Positions 11,929-24,470 of a DNA stretch of 64,000 nucleotides are shown here, piece by piece. The stretch is taken from contig RMBW01000001.1 in the NCBI GenBank assembly GCA_004009845.1, positions 682,001 to 746,000 on the forward strand, read 5' to 3'. Source of the stretch: Davidsoniella eucalypti (taxonomy: Eukaryota; Ascomycota; Sordariomycetes; Microascales; Ceratocystidaceae). Every line of letters starts with the position of its first letter. The stretch's first letter is position 1. Below the pieces are notes generated by a model that searched no databases, was not told the origin of the DNA, and saw only the letters and a program-made list of their open reading frames with translations. The translations under genes were made by a program, and so were the position numbers.

Positions 11929-12999
11929 ATGAAGACAACTCCGCCATGGAGGTTTCCGGAATCCCCCGAAAACTATATCAAGATCAGTTCACGTAAACTG
12001 AGAAAAGTCCATCAACAGGGCTATGCGGAATTTAAAGCCATCATTCAGAATATGGAAAGTCCGACTGATTCTGATATATTAAGCAAGCTTGCCACCAGCC
12101 TTCCAGGCTGGAAAGATAAGTTGCTCGTCTCGGTTGACGTAGAAGGCGCGTACATACGCAAGAAAAAAGTTGGTCGCCCGGAAGTGTCTGGGTTACACTT
12201 TGGTGCCTCATTTTTAGACCTGGGCAACATAGACCAGGCTAGAGATACCAAAGCCCCAGTTACCACAAATATCGAATCATATCAATATAGCGTGAGAAGA
12301 CCCGGCGACCCAAAGTACGAAGCGCGCAGAAAAAGATTCCTCCATGGAAAGCCCGAGATCAAAACGATGGAGCAGATCAAGGACTGGTTCAGAGACCGTG
12401 TTGGCGACCGAGAGTGGATTCTAGTCTTCCACTCGGGATTCAACGATCTCATCTTTTACGAAACCTTAAATTTTCCGAAGCCGACCACCATCTTTGATGT
12501 CCAATATGTTCATAAGTTTATATTCCAGACAGACGCGAGCAAGACATATCGGGCGAATCTGGAGGGTATTATGAAAGATTGCCAGTCATTGGGCACCAAG
12601 GACTACGAATCCTTGACAACCCAAGACTCAGGCTTTCATGTCGCCGGAAATGATGCTCGGTACATAATGAAGCTGTTGGTCAAGATGACTTTGAGCTGCA
12701 TGCCCGCCGAGATAGTCCCTGCTCTGGACGAATCTTGCGCCATCGCGACACCTGAGGCGATAACCAGTAATGATGCCGAGGGTATATTAAACAAAGATGA
12801 GTCCGATACGGAAGACTCCGATAGCCAGCAAGCGGAATACGTGACTGTCGAACAACGACAAGAACCTGGCGCCAACCAGTCCGGTCTTTCGTACAACCCA
12901 AGGCTACTAGAAGAGGATACTCTAGAGACGGAGGTTATAACCGAAATAACAACGGAACTGCGGGTTAGTACACTTGAGTGTGCTGAGGAAAAAACTTAG
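11929..12999 (+). CDS. DEDDh exonuclease-like protein (Gfd2/YDR514C-like nuclease domain), 356 aa
   Basis: An intron-less 356-aa protein. The RNase H-fold exonuclease motifs appear in order. Exo I is LLVSVDVEGAY (D70, E72) and Exo II is VFHSGFNDLIFY (D173 within ND). A third block is TIFDVQYV (D190), and Exo III is GFHVAGNDARYIMKLL (H237, D242), giving a DEDDh set. The H-x-A-G-N-D-A form of Exo III is characteristic of the fungal Gfd2/YDR514C C-terminal nuclease family, expanded in filamentous fungi and mostly uncharacterised. Residues after about 265 are acidic and probably disordered. There is no signal peptide, so it is likely nuclear or cytosolic. The substrate is unknown; 3'-5' exonuclease activity on RNA or DNA is inferred from the intact acidic residues. 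Confidence 0.8.
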   Translation: MKTTPPWRFPESPENYIKISSRKLRKVHQQGYAEFKAIIQNMESPTDSDILSKLATSLPGWKDKLLVSVDVEGAYIRKKKVGRPEVSGLHFGASFLDLGNIDQARDTKAPVTTNIESYQYSVRRPGDPKYEARRKRFLHGKPEIKTMEQIKDWFRDRVGDREWILVFHSGFNDLIFYETLNFPKPTTIFDVQYVHKFIFQTDASKTYRANLEGIMKDCQSLGTKDYESLTTQDSGFHVAGNDARYIMKLLVKMTLSCMPAEIVPALDESCAIATPEAITSNDAEGILNKDESDTEDSDSQQAEYVTVEQRQEPGANQSGLSYNPRLLEEDTLETEVITEITTELRVSTLECAEEKT

Positions 13000-13658
13000 A
13001 GGTTGAAATAGCAGCCATAGATGATACCCCATTAAAGATTGCACTACGGCTTGAGTTTATATGGATGGGCTATCGCATGTACCGAGTGAGGATGTGCTCT
13101 TACCCATGCATGGATAGTAGATAGATACTTGACAATACGATACACATTCCCCGCGATGTATGATGCAATATATGTAACGAGCTGTATATCTATTATCCTC
13201 CTTCTTTCGTTAATGTATAAGCCGGGTAATTCCCGGCAGATACCCTCCGCACGGTCTCCGCTATTTCTTATCGCTAAAGTGGGGCATGGCCGGCAGGCTA
13301 TCCTAGATGGGGAAATTGTCACATAACTTAATAGGTGGTTCCTGGAGAAGCTCAACGGGACAGCTTGCTTCCTAGCCAAGCCTAAGCCTTAAGCTCTCTT
13401 ATTTATTAAGTTATGAGATATACGGGGCCATTTAAACGTCTCTGAATAGCCTCTAAACACAGCACAAACAACGGCTTCGTCAACTCCCACGAGCCTCTCT
13501 TTATCCAGTTTTGTCTCCTGTTTTGGTGCCAAACTGGCTTCTATTCATTGCTAGCTTTTGTCTGCTGTGAATTGCCTCTCCTGCGTGGGTTTGTGCTTGG
13601 CGCATCGGTTCATCCAAGCAAAAACAGCGCATCTAGAACGATACGCACATCATATAAG
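13000..13658. other. Intergenic; promoter of glucosidase II gene
   Basis: Contains the 3' flank of the exonuclease-like gene and the leader of the glucosidase gene. A 111-codon minus-strand frame (13044-13379) shows no family resemblance and is treated as chance. No repeat or RNA gene seen. Confidence 0.5.
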
Positions 13659-16629
13659 ATGCGGTCGTCTGCCTCGTCGCCCACCTGGGCCACGACGGCC
13701 ATCGCCGTAGTTGGCGTCTTATCTGGCCTGGTTTTGCCAGTTGGTAAGTGCAAATAAGCCAGCAAGCCCACAGGCTCTCTTTTCTAGCCAGCAAGACAAA
13801 ATCACCCGCCGTCCATGCTAACATGACCGTTTTTTTCTCTTCATTCTTATAGAGGCTGTCAAGGAAAACGACTTCAAAAAATGCCACCAGGCCGGCTTCT
13901 GCACACGCAACCGCGCCTTTGCCGATCAAGCTTCAAGCAGTGCACAGTGGAATTCACCCTACGAAGTGCTCCCCGACTCGGTTTCGTTCGTTGACGGAAA
14001 GCTCCATGCTACAGTCTTGAAGACTGTTGCGGACGCTGACAAAGTCGTCCTCCCACTCACTATCTCGTTCCACGAATCCGGCACGGCCCGTATAACCTTG
14101 GACGAAGAGCGCCGTCAAAAGAAGGACATTGAGCTGCGTCACAATAGCAAGGCCCGCAAGGAGCGGTACAACGAGGCTGAACAGTTTGTCATTGTTGGTG
14201 GGCTCAACGTCGACAAGAAGGCCACCCTGACCGATAAGGATGTCAAGAACGCCGTCATTCAGTACGGCCCCACGTCCAACTTCGAGGCGCACATCTCGTT
14301 CGCCCCTTTTGGTATCGAATTCAAGCGCGATGGTGCCACGCAGATCAAGCTCAATGACCGCGGTCTTTTGAACTTGGAGCATTGGCGTCCAAAGGTCGAA
14401 GGTGTCGATGACGATACCTCTTCGTGGGACGAGACATTTGGTGGAAACACTGACTCCAAGCCTCGTGGCCCAGAGAGTATTGCCCTCGATATCACCTTCC
14501 CTGGATATGAGCACGTCTATGGTATCCCATCGCATGCTGGCTCCCTTTCACTAAAGGAGACTCGTGGTGGCACAGATAAACACAGCGAACCGTACCGCAT
14601 GTACAATGCCGATGTGTTCGAGTATGTGCTTGACAGTCCAATGACTCTCTACGGCTCTATCCCCTTCATGCAGGCGCACAAGAAAGAATCTACAGTTGGC
14701 GTCTTCTGGTTGAACGCTGCTGAAACTTGGGTTGATATCACCAAGAATACCGTCACCAACGATAAGGCTCTAGGTGCTGGTTCTAGAACTACTACGTCCT
14801 CCCACTGGATTTCAGAGAGCGGCATTCTAGATCTGTTTATCTTCCTAGGCCCTACTCCCAAGGATGTTCTCAAGACATATGGCGAACTTACCGGTACCAC
14901 TGCTCTACCACAAGAGTTCTCGCTAGGCTACCATCAGTGCCGGTGGAACTACGTATCCGACGAGGATGTCAAGGATGTCGACCGCCGCATGGATAAGTCG
15001 AAGATTCCTTACGATGTCATCTGGCTTGATATCGAGTACACCAATGAGAAAAAGTACTTCACTTGGAATCCCGACACCTTTGTTGACCCTATCGGCATGG
15101 GCGAGGCTCTTGATGCCCATGGCCGTAAGCTTGTCACCATCATCGACCCCCACATCAAGAATGTCGACAACTACGATGTTATCAAGCAGTTGAAGGACAA
15201 GGACTTTGCTGTCCACAACAAGGACGATAACCAGTTCGAGGGTTGGTGTTGGCCTGGCTCTTCGTACTGGATCGATACTTTCAGTCCTGCTGCTCGTGAC
15301 TGGTGGGGCTCTCTTTTCAAGTACGATAACTTCAAGGGCACCATGGAGAACACCTTCATCTGGAACGACATGAACGAACCTTCAGTCTTCAACGGTCCCG
15401 AGACTACCATGCCCAAGGACAACCTTCACTTTGGCGGCTGGGAGCACCGTGACGTCCACAACCTCATGGGCATGACTCTACATAATGCCACCCAGCTTGG
15501 CATGCATAGTCGCAAGAAGGGCGAGAACCGTCGTCCGTTTGTTCTGACACGCTCCTTTTTCGCCGGCTCTCAACGTCTGGGTGCTATGTGGACCGGTGAC
15601 AACCAAGCCAACTGGGACCACCTAGGCGCCTCGATTCCGATGGTTCTTAGCCAAGGAATCTCTGGTTTCCCCTTTGCTGGTGCTGATGTTGGCGGTTTCT
15701 TCGGTAATCCGGAGAAGGACCTGCTCACACGTTGGTACCAGGCCGGTATCTGGTATCCTTTCTTCCGTGGCCACGCCCATATTGATTCTCGTCGTCGTGA
15801 GCCCTACCTGGCTGGCGAAGAGCATACTCCCATCATTACTGCTGCGCTTCGTCTGCGTTATACGCTAATGCCTGCCTGGTACACTGCTTTCTACGAGGCC
15901 AGCCAGGATTCCAGCCCTATCGTCCGCCCCATGTACTACACCAACCCTGATGATGAAGGTTCTTTTGCTATTGATGACCAGCTATTCCTAGGCTCGTATG
16001 GTCTGCTAGCTAAGCCTGTTGTTGCCGAGGGCCAGAACTCTGTCGATATCTACATCCCCGACGACGAGATCTACTTTGACTATTTCACTTACGACATTGT
16101 GCCCACTAAGCAAGGTGCCAAGGTGACGCTCCCTGCCCCTATCGATAGCACCCCTCTTCTACTCCAGGGTGGCCATATTGTCCCCCGTCGCGACATCCCC
16201 CGCCGCTCAACGCAACTGATGCAGTTCGACGACTATACTCTTGTCATCTCTGTGTCTAAGGCTAAAACCGCAGAGGGTAATCTTTATGTCGACGATGGTG
16301 ATTCATATGAGTACACTAATGGCCAGTACATTCACCGCAAGTTTGCCTTTGACGGCAAGTCTATCTCCTCTGTCGACGCTGAGGGTCGTAGTGCCAAGGC
16401 TGTCAAACCAGGTGCCTGGCTCAAGAAAATGGCGCCAGTCGCAATCGACAAGATCGTGGTACTGGGTGCTCCTGCGACTTGGGATAAGGAAGAGGTCACT
16501 ATCTCTTCTGGCGGCAAAAAATGGCCTGTCAAGGTAAAATACTTCAAGGCCTCTGGCTCACGCGCTGCGTATGCGGTGATTGGCCGCGTGGGTGCTGCTA
16601 TTGGCGCTGATTGGACCATTACCGTGTAA
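13659..16629 (+). CDS. Glucosidase II catalytic alpha subunit (GH31), ER
   Basis: Two exons, 13659-13743 and 13853-16629, give 953 aa. The intron (13744-13852) has GTAAGT, GCTAAC and TATAG; the join restores V-E-A-V-K-E-N-D-F-K-K-C. A signal peptide (about residues 8-29, TTAIAVVGVLSGLVLPV) sends it to the ER. The GH31 nucleophile is D534 in WNDMNEPSVF and the acid/base is D611 in MWTGDNQANWDHL. The N-terminal FKKCHQAGFCTRNR is the usual start of mature glucosidase II alpha. The enzyme trims the inner alpha-1,3-glucoses from N-glycans, controlling calnexin-dependent folding. It carries no HDEL, as expected: ER retention comes from the beta subunit, not in this window. Length and motifs are complete. 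It was distinguished from secreted GH31 maltases by the N-terminus. Confidence 0.95.
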
Positions 16630-19600
16630 AGTACAGAGCTCTCTATCTAGGCTAGAGATAGCCCGGCTAAGCAGTACAAAAACGACGAGCCTTTTTCTGT
16701 TTTTTTCTTTCCTTCGTTTGTTGTTATTGCTACTTTAGGTAGGACAACGCGGTAGGATTCTTACATATGCGTCTATAAATCCAGTTGTCGTCGTACAGCA
16801 AGTACATATGTGTTCAAATATTAAAATGCCACTAAGTTGTTGGTGATAACGAAAAAAAGAAAAAGAGTCATAGTAGAGCATTCGCTTTACCCACTGTCTA
16901 TTAATTTATAGATAGATAAATGGCTGATATGCTGCAATATTTACCTTCTTGTTTTTTTGTACATCTGTTTATTGTATGTATACATGTTCGTTTTCTCTGA
17001 ATTGATTATTCAAATTCTGTTTATATCACACTATGCATCATCATCTTCATATCAAGCGAATCTACGCCACATAAAGGAGATAACAAGCCGTGTTGATAAC
17101 CGACTATCTATCCGGTAAAATTCAACAAATCGGAGTCAGCTAGAGTCGTAGATGGCCCAACCCGTATGTGTTTACATGTATCATTCCCACGTAATATAAG
17201 ATTATGCATGTCCTAGTATTTGTTGATATCTATATGTATGTCTATGTGTATAATGCAAATGTTGTCGGTGCTATAGTCGTTCTATTGTGATATCGCGATT
17301 AGCTCGTTATCATGCCTGCCTTGTCTCAACATATGCTTCTTCTTCTTTTTATTTTCTTCCATGGAATAGAGAACAAGAAGTCGTAATCACTTTATCTGAT
17401 AGGAGATTTAGAGGCCCAGGCCAGCCATATCTAATCCTAGCTACAGCTTTCAAGTAATGTGATGCATGCCCCTATTCGCTTGATGCTAGTATTTTTCTTT
17501 TTTTCTCCAAGTTTGATGGATTTATTGTAATGCAAGTAAGGCCTCAATTTTGGTGGGTAGAATGGGAAAAAAAGAAAAAGAAGGCCTGTCTGTTCAAATT
17601 CAATCGCTCATGCTGCCATGTCTTGACAGTCGAATCTCACGAGATTCAGGGATCGATACATGTATGTAAAAAAGACTTTGGCGGCCCATGTGAAAATAAA
17701 CAGTAGATCAACATCGAACCTTGCCAGTAGTCTATCTCTATGAACCTCTTCAGACTTCAAGTGACCAAGGGCCATGATTTATTTTGATTAGATCTGAATA
17801 TGAAACAAACAATCTTGACCAAAGGAGTTATTTGAGCCCGGCAGCGACAGAGAGAAATGCTGCCATAATCTTGCTTTTGTAGGGTTGTATTATTGGTTTC
17901 CATGCAAAGATCTAGCGCGACTGTGTGATCACGGACACAGGCGAACTAAAGAGGTCGAGCAGTCCATGCGTAACTAACATGATAGAGGTAGACATCATTC
18001 GGAGGACTATTGGTGCCCCTAAAGAGATGGTCCCTGAGGTTAAGAAACAATATACAGCCTATTGGAGAGAGGCACTAAGATATCACCATGAAGTCCAGGT
18101 CTTACGTGCTTAATGAAATGTTCTATCTTTGTTCTAGACTTTTAAGCAGAAACTATAATACGGCAGCTAAGACTGTAGATAAGCCGTAGGAGCATTGGAA
18201 TAATGCACTACTCAACCGTCCATTTCTCGGCAGGCTATCAAGACACTAGAACCGCCTGGACAAATGGAATGGCCCGACTGTTTATGTTCAAACTATCGGT
18301 GTACTCGTTACATAGCTTGAGGAACGAACTATCAAAGCTGACGTGTAATATGTTGTAGTTTTTTTTTTCCAGTCTTCTTTTCTCTTTTACAGATATGAAT
18401 AATGTTTGGGTAAGCTGGTCCGACAAAACTACGAATAAGAATAGAAGTTGTAAAAAAAATAAAAAGAGGCTTATAAGTAGAAACACGGCCACTAAAAGCA
18501 AAACTAACTAGCGTTAGGAAACACCGAACAGAGCCTCAGACATCAGACAACCCAATCCAATTAGTCCAAGTTTATTTGCCTGATCTTGACATGAACCTGC
18601 TTTTCATCCAGGGGAATCGAGTTGAATAGAGTCTCGACTACTCTAGACTGTCCAACAACTATCAAGAAACGAACCACCCTTTTGTTTTTGTCTAATATCT
18701 AGGAGGCATGACAACAAGTTATGACTGTGCAAGATAGAATCAGAAGGAGGAAGGCACATTTAATTTGTTCAAGTAGAGAGCACCAGGGCGGAAATAACAT
18801 TTGCGGCTCATATCAACAAGAACGAAAAAGAATAAAAAAACAAGGATAATTTGGTATGACAAACAAAGATTTCAAGTCGTATTTTGTTCATAAAACATCG
18901 AGATTTTCCTCAGCGTGTCAGATTTGCAATGAACTCGGATTTGCCTCGTTCGTGTGATGCTTGGATCAACACGAAGAAGAAAATATTTATAGTGGTATAC
19001 AGATTACTACTACCTGAAGGCGAATATCTTGTTCGTGTTTGGTGGCCAATTTACAAATAAGTGGTTCGATAGTTCGATTTGAAGGACGGTATTTCTCTTT
19101 CTGTCCTTTCAACGCTATGCTCAGGCTCATATATGTAAATATGCACATTGACACAGGGCTTATTTTACCCTACAGGCAGGTACAAAGCTTCTGTTCTTGG
19201 CTGATTTTGTTGAAATTCGACCATATTTATTTCCCTAGTATCTACTCGCACAGACCAAATATCCTAAAGAGTAAGAATTCAACTTTTATGAAGAACGAAA
19301 CGAGACTTGGATGTTTTAGTGGGTTTTTTTTTTTTGCAGACAATAAGACAATGAAGCAGACCTTTGAATTTCACGAGGCGCAGGTTGGCAGAAAATATCT
19401 ATATATTCATATCGTAACCTCTTACAAATACTACACTACATTTCTATATCAAATTGTAGAAACTATAAGCGGCTTTGGTTGTAAACCCTAGAAGCCTGAA
19501 ACCCTAGACATTCGCCCCTTTCGTGGCCTTTCCTGCGTAAGTGGAAATTATTGCACTGTACGGTATTTGACCAACATTATGATAGTATGTCTTATATGTT

Positions 19601-22600
19601 GTTAGCCAGTGCCAAAGTAAGCAGACGGGCACGGCTCCGGGTGGCACAGGCACGTATCACATGCGTTATCGCTTTTCTCTCGTTCTCTTATTTTCTTTTT
19701 TCTTTTCTTTTTTTGCCACTGTCTCTCTTCCCCTCAGATCATTTTCCCCGTTTAGCGTCAAAGATAAACCCAAGAGGATTACTTGAAACGCAGACTTGTC
19801 CAACAAAAATGACGATTCATAAAGCTGATTGTCTAACTTTGCTTCGTAACCAGGAATTAGGAAGCAAAAGACGAAGCATAAAATAACAAAAAAAGGCCTG
19901 TACATACACCATACATGTGTACATTAGAAGAGGAGGATCGAAGAAGCATCGAAACGGGCGTATGTCGCCTAGTTCAAGACAGTTGCAGATGATGATACAA
20001 CAACAACGGGCTACAACTAGTGATTTATACACACATGTACACACACATACTTACACATATCATACCTCGAGACATGCAGCGAGGAGAGGAGGAGCAGGTC
20101 AGTCGGCCATATGCACGTTGATAGGGATTGTGCGTCTGGCTCCTTGTATAAGGAATTCTGTGTATCGCATATCTGGCTACTTGTGATGTGTAGAGTACTT
20201 TTGCCATTCGTAGGATAATGTCGTGATGTTAGCCTCAGCCAAGGATAGCAAGATAGGCCCGGTATGAGATGTATGTAAACATGAGGGAATGGTAATGTAG
20301 ATCCTGGGGCGTTCATTTTGTTGAGCATGTTCCCCTCGAGATCTCAATAGGGCAAAAAGCACAGTTCGAGAAACAGATTGGAGAGGCTTGGCAAGATTGA
20401 ATGTTTGGTAGCAACGTTCACGGTGTCTAAAATTGTATGCTGTATATCGGTGCTTATTCTTTCCTTTCTGTCATTTTGATTTAATGTGGCCGTGCAAAAC
20501 AAACAGGGCAATGCCGGTAGAATTCTAGATGGAATGAAGGACTCTAATTGGAAGTTGTTTATATTCTCTTTTTCAAGAATGGCATGGTAAGAATAGCTAG
20601 ATAATAAAGATCTTTATTTATGGGTGGGGGGCATGAATCCCGACATCTTTTAACAAAGGTCGTAGGCTTACGAGAGCGGGATTAGCGGGTGGGTGGTGGA
20701 TTTGGATTGAAGCTGGATCATGGTTGCTTACAGAAGACACACCAACTGTAATGTTGTTAGATGTGCATAGAGCTGGCGTAACTGGCTATACAGATACGGT
20801 GTACGATGCATGGTTTTCTCACTGTGATGTGGGATACCTTCCACTATGACATAAACAAGCTCTCGCTTGGCTGGTCTGGAGAGCCTCGGTTCTCTCTTAT
20901 TCTCTCAAAGGTTTGTCCCGGCAAAAAAAAGGTAGTTAGTTATACGCGGAAAAGTCAGCATCAGGAAGTTTTTGTTTTTTGTTGAACCGAACTTGACAAG
21001 CAGAGCCTTGAAAATTCTGCGGGCGAAATCTTAGTCGCAACTACCGAATATTAGGGCAACCAATCAAGCTGGTTCACAGTATCGGATATATATTTATTTA
21101 AGTTTTTAATTTTTGGGGGTTTTTGGTTTCTTTCACTGGGCTGGATCGCCAAAACTAAAAGAGACAACTAAAATAATCAGAAAAATAAAGAAAAAGAGGT
21201 ATCCATCCAAGGGCTTACTGTATGCCCCAAAGTCTTGCTTGAGCCCGTTACTTGCCGCTTCAGCATATCCCTTTGGCCCGTCCATTTGTGACTGCTACTC
21301 GGAGTCTTCTGATGGTGACTGGCAGTGCAGATCACTGCTACTAGAAGAATAAAATGGAATAAGTAGGTCGACATGTTTGGCGCATTTCAAATTAGCATAA
21401 GAACCATGCATGTGCTCTATATTGATGTTTGATGTAGTGTGAGCTAATGACAGACAATATTGCTACAGCGTGATATCATCAGACAGCACGGTTTTCTCTC
21501 TTGGCTTTTGATGTCAGTTTTTGCTTTCTATCTGACTCCAAAGCTCCTCTCTCATCCTACTAAGACGTTAGCCGGAGTCAGGGAAGGATGACAAGCCTTG
21601 GCTTTTTTCCTTTTCTTTTCCATAGAGCTATTCATGGAGCTACGTGACATCGGGATCGTCGCCTTGTCTACTAATAGTTGTATGTAAACGGCTCTTTGCC
21701 GCAATGTGTTGTGTTGTCCCTATAAATATAAGTTGGAGGCGACATGAACAACAGCATGCGGCTGCTGGAACAATGAGGAAATAGAGAAAAGTTCATCGTA
21801 TCGCTTATGAGTTGATGTTGTTATTTGTTAGCATGCTTTGTGTTTCTCGGCAATGCGTTGGTCTCGCATCTCTGGTTTGATGTGTCATTGGGGAGATGGA
21901 GAGACATCGTGAGAAAACGGCAGTGAGCACCAAGAGCGGCGTTGGTGGATGGAAGAAGAGCAAGTGGCATTTTCCCTAGCCCTTTTCCCGGCATGTGTGA
22001 TCTGCGCATTTAGTACTAGCAGTTCTGCAGCAAGCAACACGCCTTTGCTTGATAGCAGCCCATCTGGCGGCACACATATAAGAACAGGATCGTGACTTGG
22101 GAGATACTGCAGGTGTTGGTGCATATCGCTACGCCGGGGCTACTATAAGCGACGTCTCCGCATAGTTAGTCTCCGCATCGTCGTGGCAAAACTGGGAGAC
22201 CCTGCCTTGAACAAATCGCAGTTAGTTGTACTTGTAGTGCCCCATGTAACTAGCGTAACCAGCGCGTCATTGGGACTGTGGTGATGAATCGGGAGACGAG
22301 CAGACAATTGCCTATGAGCTACTAGCATGTTATGGTGCTTTATGCGGTAGTGAACAAAGGAACAACGGCCCTTTGATGGGCCTTAGACTCTAAGAAGGCC
22401 GTCGACAAAGAATAGGAAGATAGTACGGATGCGTCGTAATGTCAGGATACTTATGGCCCAAGGACGACACCCGCTTTCTACTAGTACTATCGGTACTACT
22501 ATATCAGTACATGTTCTCTGTCTTGTTCTTTCGTCCTGCTTGTCTGCGGGAATGGGATTTGCATCTGGGGAAAGGAATGTAGACAGGAACGAAAGCTAGA

Positions 22601-24470
22601 GAGAACAAAAAGATGAAGAGAAAAAAGGGCTATTTTCCTCCGTTGACCGTGGTGCTTTTCTTATTTTGTAGGCGGTCGTCGGTGAGAAAGTCAGCTGACG
22701 AGACCGGACTAGCAACAAAGTAAAATATGTAGTCATGGTGGGCACCGTAGTTGTAAAGTTAACCTTCTTTTTTCTGCTTGGATTATTAGCACCGGGTTCT
22801 GAACCTCAACAAGGATGGCCCTAGCGAAATCTAGAGAATAGAGATAAAGATAAACCAGTGCTCGAAGGACCCCTGGATAAATTGCAAGCTACAATTGAGT
22901 GGGCATTTCTTTTTCTTGGCGGAGGACTTGTTTTTGCCGTGTTCGTAGCTTCTTTGATGGCGACTTGAGGCCCAAGACCAGAAGAAGAATGCTACTGTAG
23001 TAGATTAATAGATATAGTAAAGAGGAAATAGAATACAGCGAGAACTCCATAGAAATCTCAAGCCTGGCCTGGCTGCCGGCTTGTTTTCTTTTTTTCTTTC
23101 TTTTTTCTCTCTTTATTTCCTCTGCTCTCGTTCTCTATTCTTCTTTCTCTTAAACATATGTCCATTCCTCCCTTCCCCCTTCTTGCAACGCATCTTTGCA
23201 TCTTTGCATCTCTGCATCTGGTTCTGCGAGCATAACGCACATCGCTCCGTCCCGACTCTCTCGTCATCGCTGAACCGTCCTCTCGTTTTCCCCTTCTCGT
23301 ATCCCTTTTCCTGCCGAAAGAACAGCAGTTTGCATCTCAGTCTACAAGTACTACATTCTGTGACGACTACGGCTGTCTGTCTGTTTGCTTATCCTGTTCT
23401 ATCGTCCCAGATCCGTCGTCTGCCTATCAACAAACACATCACCTCTCCGTCGCCTGCTTTGTTGTTTTGCTCCTTTAGGGTCGTTGCCCGCCGCTGCCAT
23501 CTTTGTCTGAAGCAGCGATAGACTCCGGTAACTGCTCGCTGTGTCCACCGACCCGCTGATGACTAAACCAGACCTCTAGACCTCCTCTATACTTCTCCAA
23601 ATTAGACGGCCAAACGAAGCTACAAAGTCACAAAGTCGACAGGGCATCTAGATATCTATCGTCGACGACTCCCGCAACAGCCGCCTCTCCCTTGTTTGGA
23701 AGCTTCTTGTCTCTTGACTCGGATCTTAATCCGCTACTTGCTATTATTTATTCTGCCTGTTTGGCTGGCTGTCTTCATTGCTCATTTTTCGCTGTGATCG
23801 CATCCATCACATCGTGCTTGGGTTGTCATCCATTCCAGCCTCTTTCCAGCCGAGTCTCTTGTCGACCTATTCCTAGTTTTTTTAAAGGTTTTTTATCTAG
23901 TTTTCTCCAGGGATTTCGCTGCTGCAGCCCCAGACAAGCTTATTTGCGCGACACGATCCAGTCGTCGTCCGCTTTGGCTGTTGCGCTGGGCTTCTTCTTC
24001 GGGCCGTTGGAGCATTGCTTGTCGCTGCTTGCCAGCTGCATCGTCGGTTGGAGCATTGCTCGTGCCAGAGACCCACGATCCATTCGTTTCTTCCTCTTCT
24101 GGCTGTCTTGAAGGGCCACCGCCGCTAGAGCTCATAAACCTCCTGCCTGCTGCCTCTGTTGCTGCCGTGCCTGTCTCACGATCATCGATCTCTCTTCCTT
24201 CTTCTCTTCCTCCACCTGTGCCCTATTTCCGCCTCCTGCTCCCCTACTAGGACCAATTTGTTCGTTGTCCAACTGGAGAGCTCTTGACACGGCTTTGGGG
24301 GTGCATCTGTTGTACCAGTGCAAGTCGCCCCGTCTGTACCAGTCCCACTATCGGCTGCGTCTTCCGCCGCGCCATCTGCATATCCCACACGGTATATTTC
24401 GGTTTCTCACGTCACAGTTGGATCAGTACTGCATTATTGCACATCAGCGCCGCTGTTGTAACACCCAATC
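16630..24470. other. Long gene-poor interval (7.8 kb)
   Basis: No supported gene. The proximal part is the 3' flank of the glucosidase gene. A 62-codon frame ending at 18113 has coding-like composition but no start, family or intron support. A 150-codon frame at 19039-19491 opens with a TTG and is not convincing. The duplicated AAACCCTAGA near 19486-19507 is noted only as a short motif. From about 23080 to 24470 the plus strand is strongly pyrimidine-rich and probably forms the promoter and long leader of the MscS channel gene (see separate entry). Confidence 0.5.
23080..24470 (+). promoter_or_regulatory. Pyrimidine-rich promoter/leader region of the MscS channel gene
   Basis: Plus-strand CT-rich tracts start at about 23085 (runs of TTTCTTTC and CTCT) and continue for more than a kilobase up to the channel ATG at 24471. 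Frames of 146 and 139 codons lie in it (23081-23521, 23692-24111), but their Ser/Leu/Phe-rich translations merely reflect the CT bias. CT-rich leaders just before the start are common in filamentous fungi; this one is unusually long. The transcription start is not determinable by eye, and an unrecognised leader intron is possible. Confidence 0.4.

Noticed and set aside
13044..13379. 111-codon minus-strand frame after the exonuclease-like gene
   Set aside because: No family resemblance, intergenic composition, and it overlaps the other gene's 3' flank.
13954..14535. 193-codon antisense frame in the glucosidase gene
   Set aside because: Antisense shadow of a strongly conserved GH31 sequence.
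17925..18113. 62-codon frame containing MIEVDIIRRTIGAPKEMVPE
   Set aside because: Composition looks coding, but no family, no convincing splice sites and no conserved extension were found; too little to call.
19039..19491. 150-codon plus-strand frame
   Set aside because: Begins at TTG, crosses a poly-T run and has no recognisable features.
19486..19510. Two AAACCCTAGA motifs that recall telomere-type repeats
   Set aside because: Only two short, spaced copies; no array, so not an interstitial telomere.
23081..24111. 146- and 139-codon frames upstream of the channel gene
   Set aside because: Ser/Leu/Phe/Cys-rich translations caused by CT bias of the leader; no domain.
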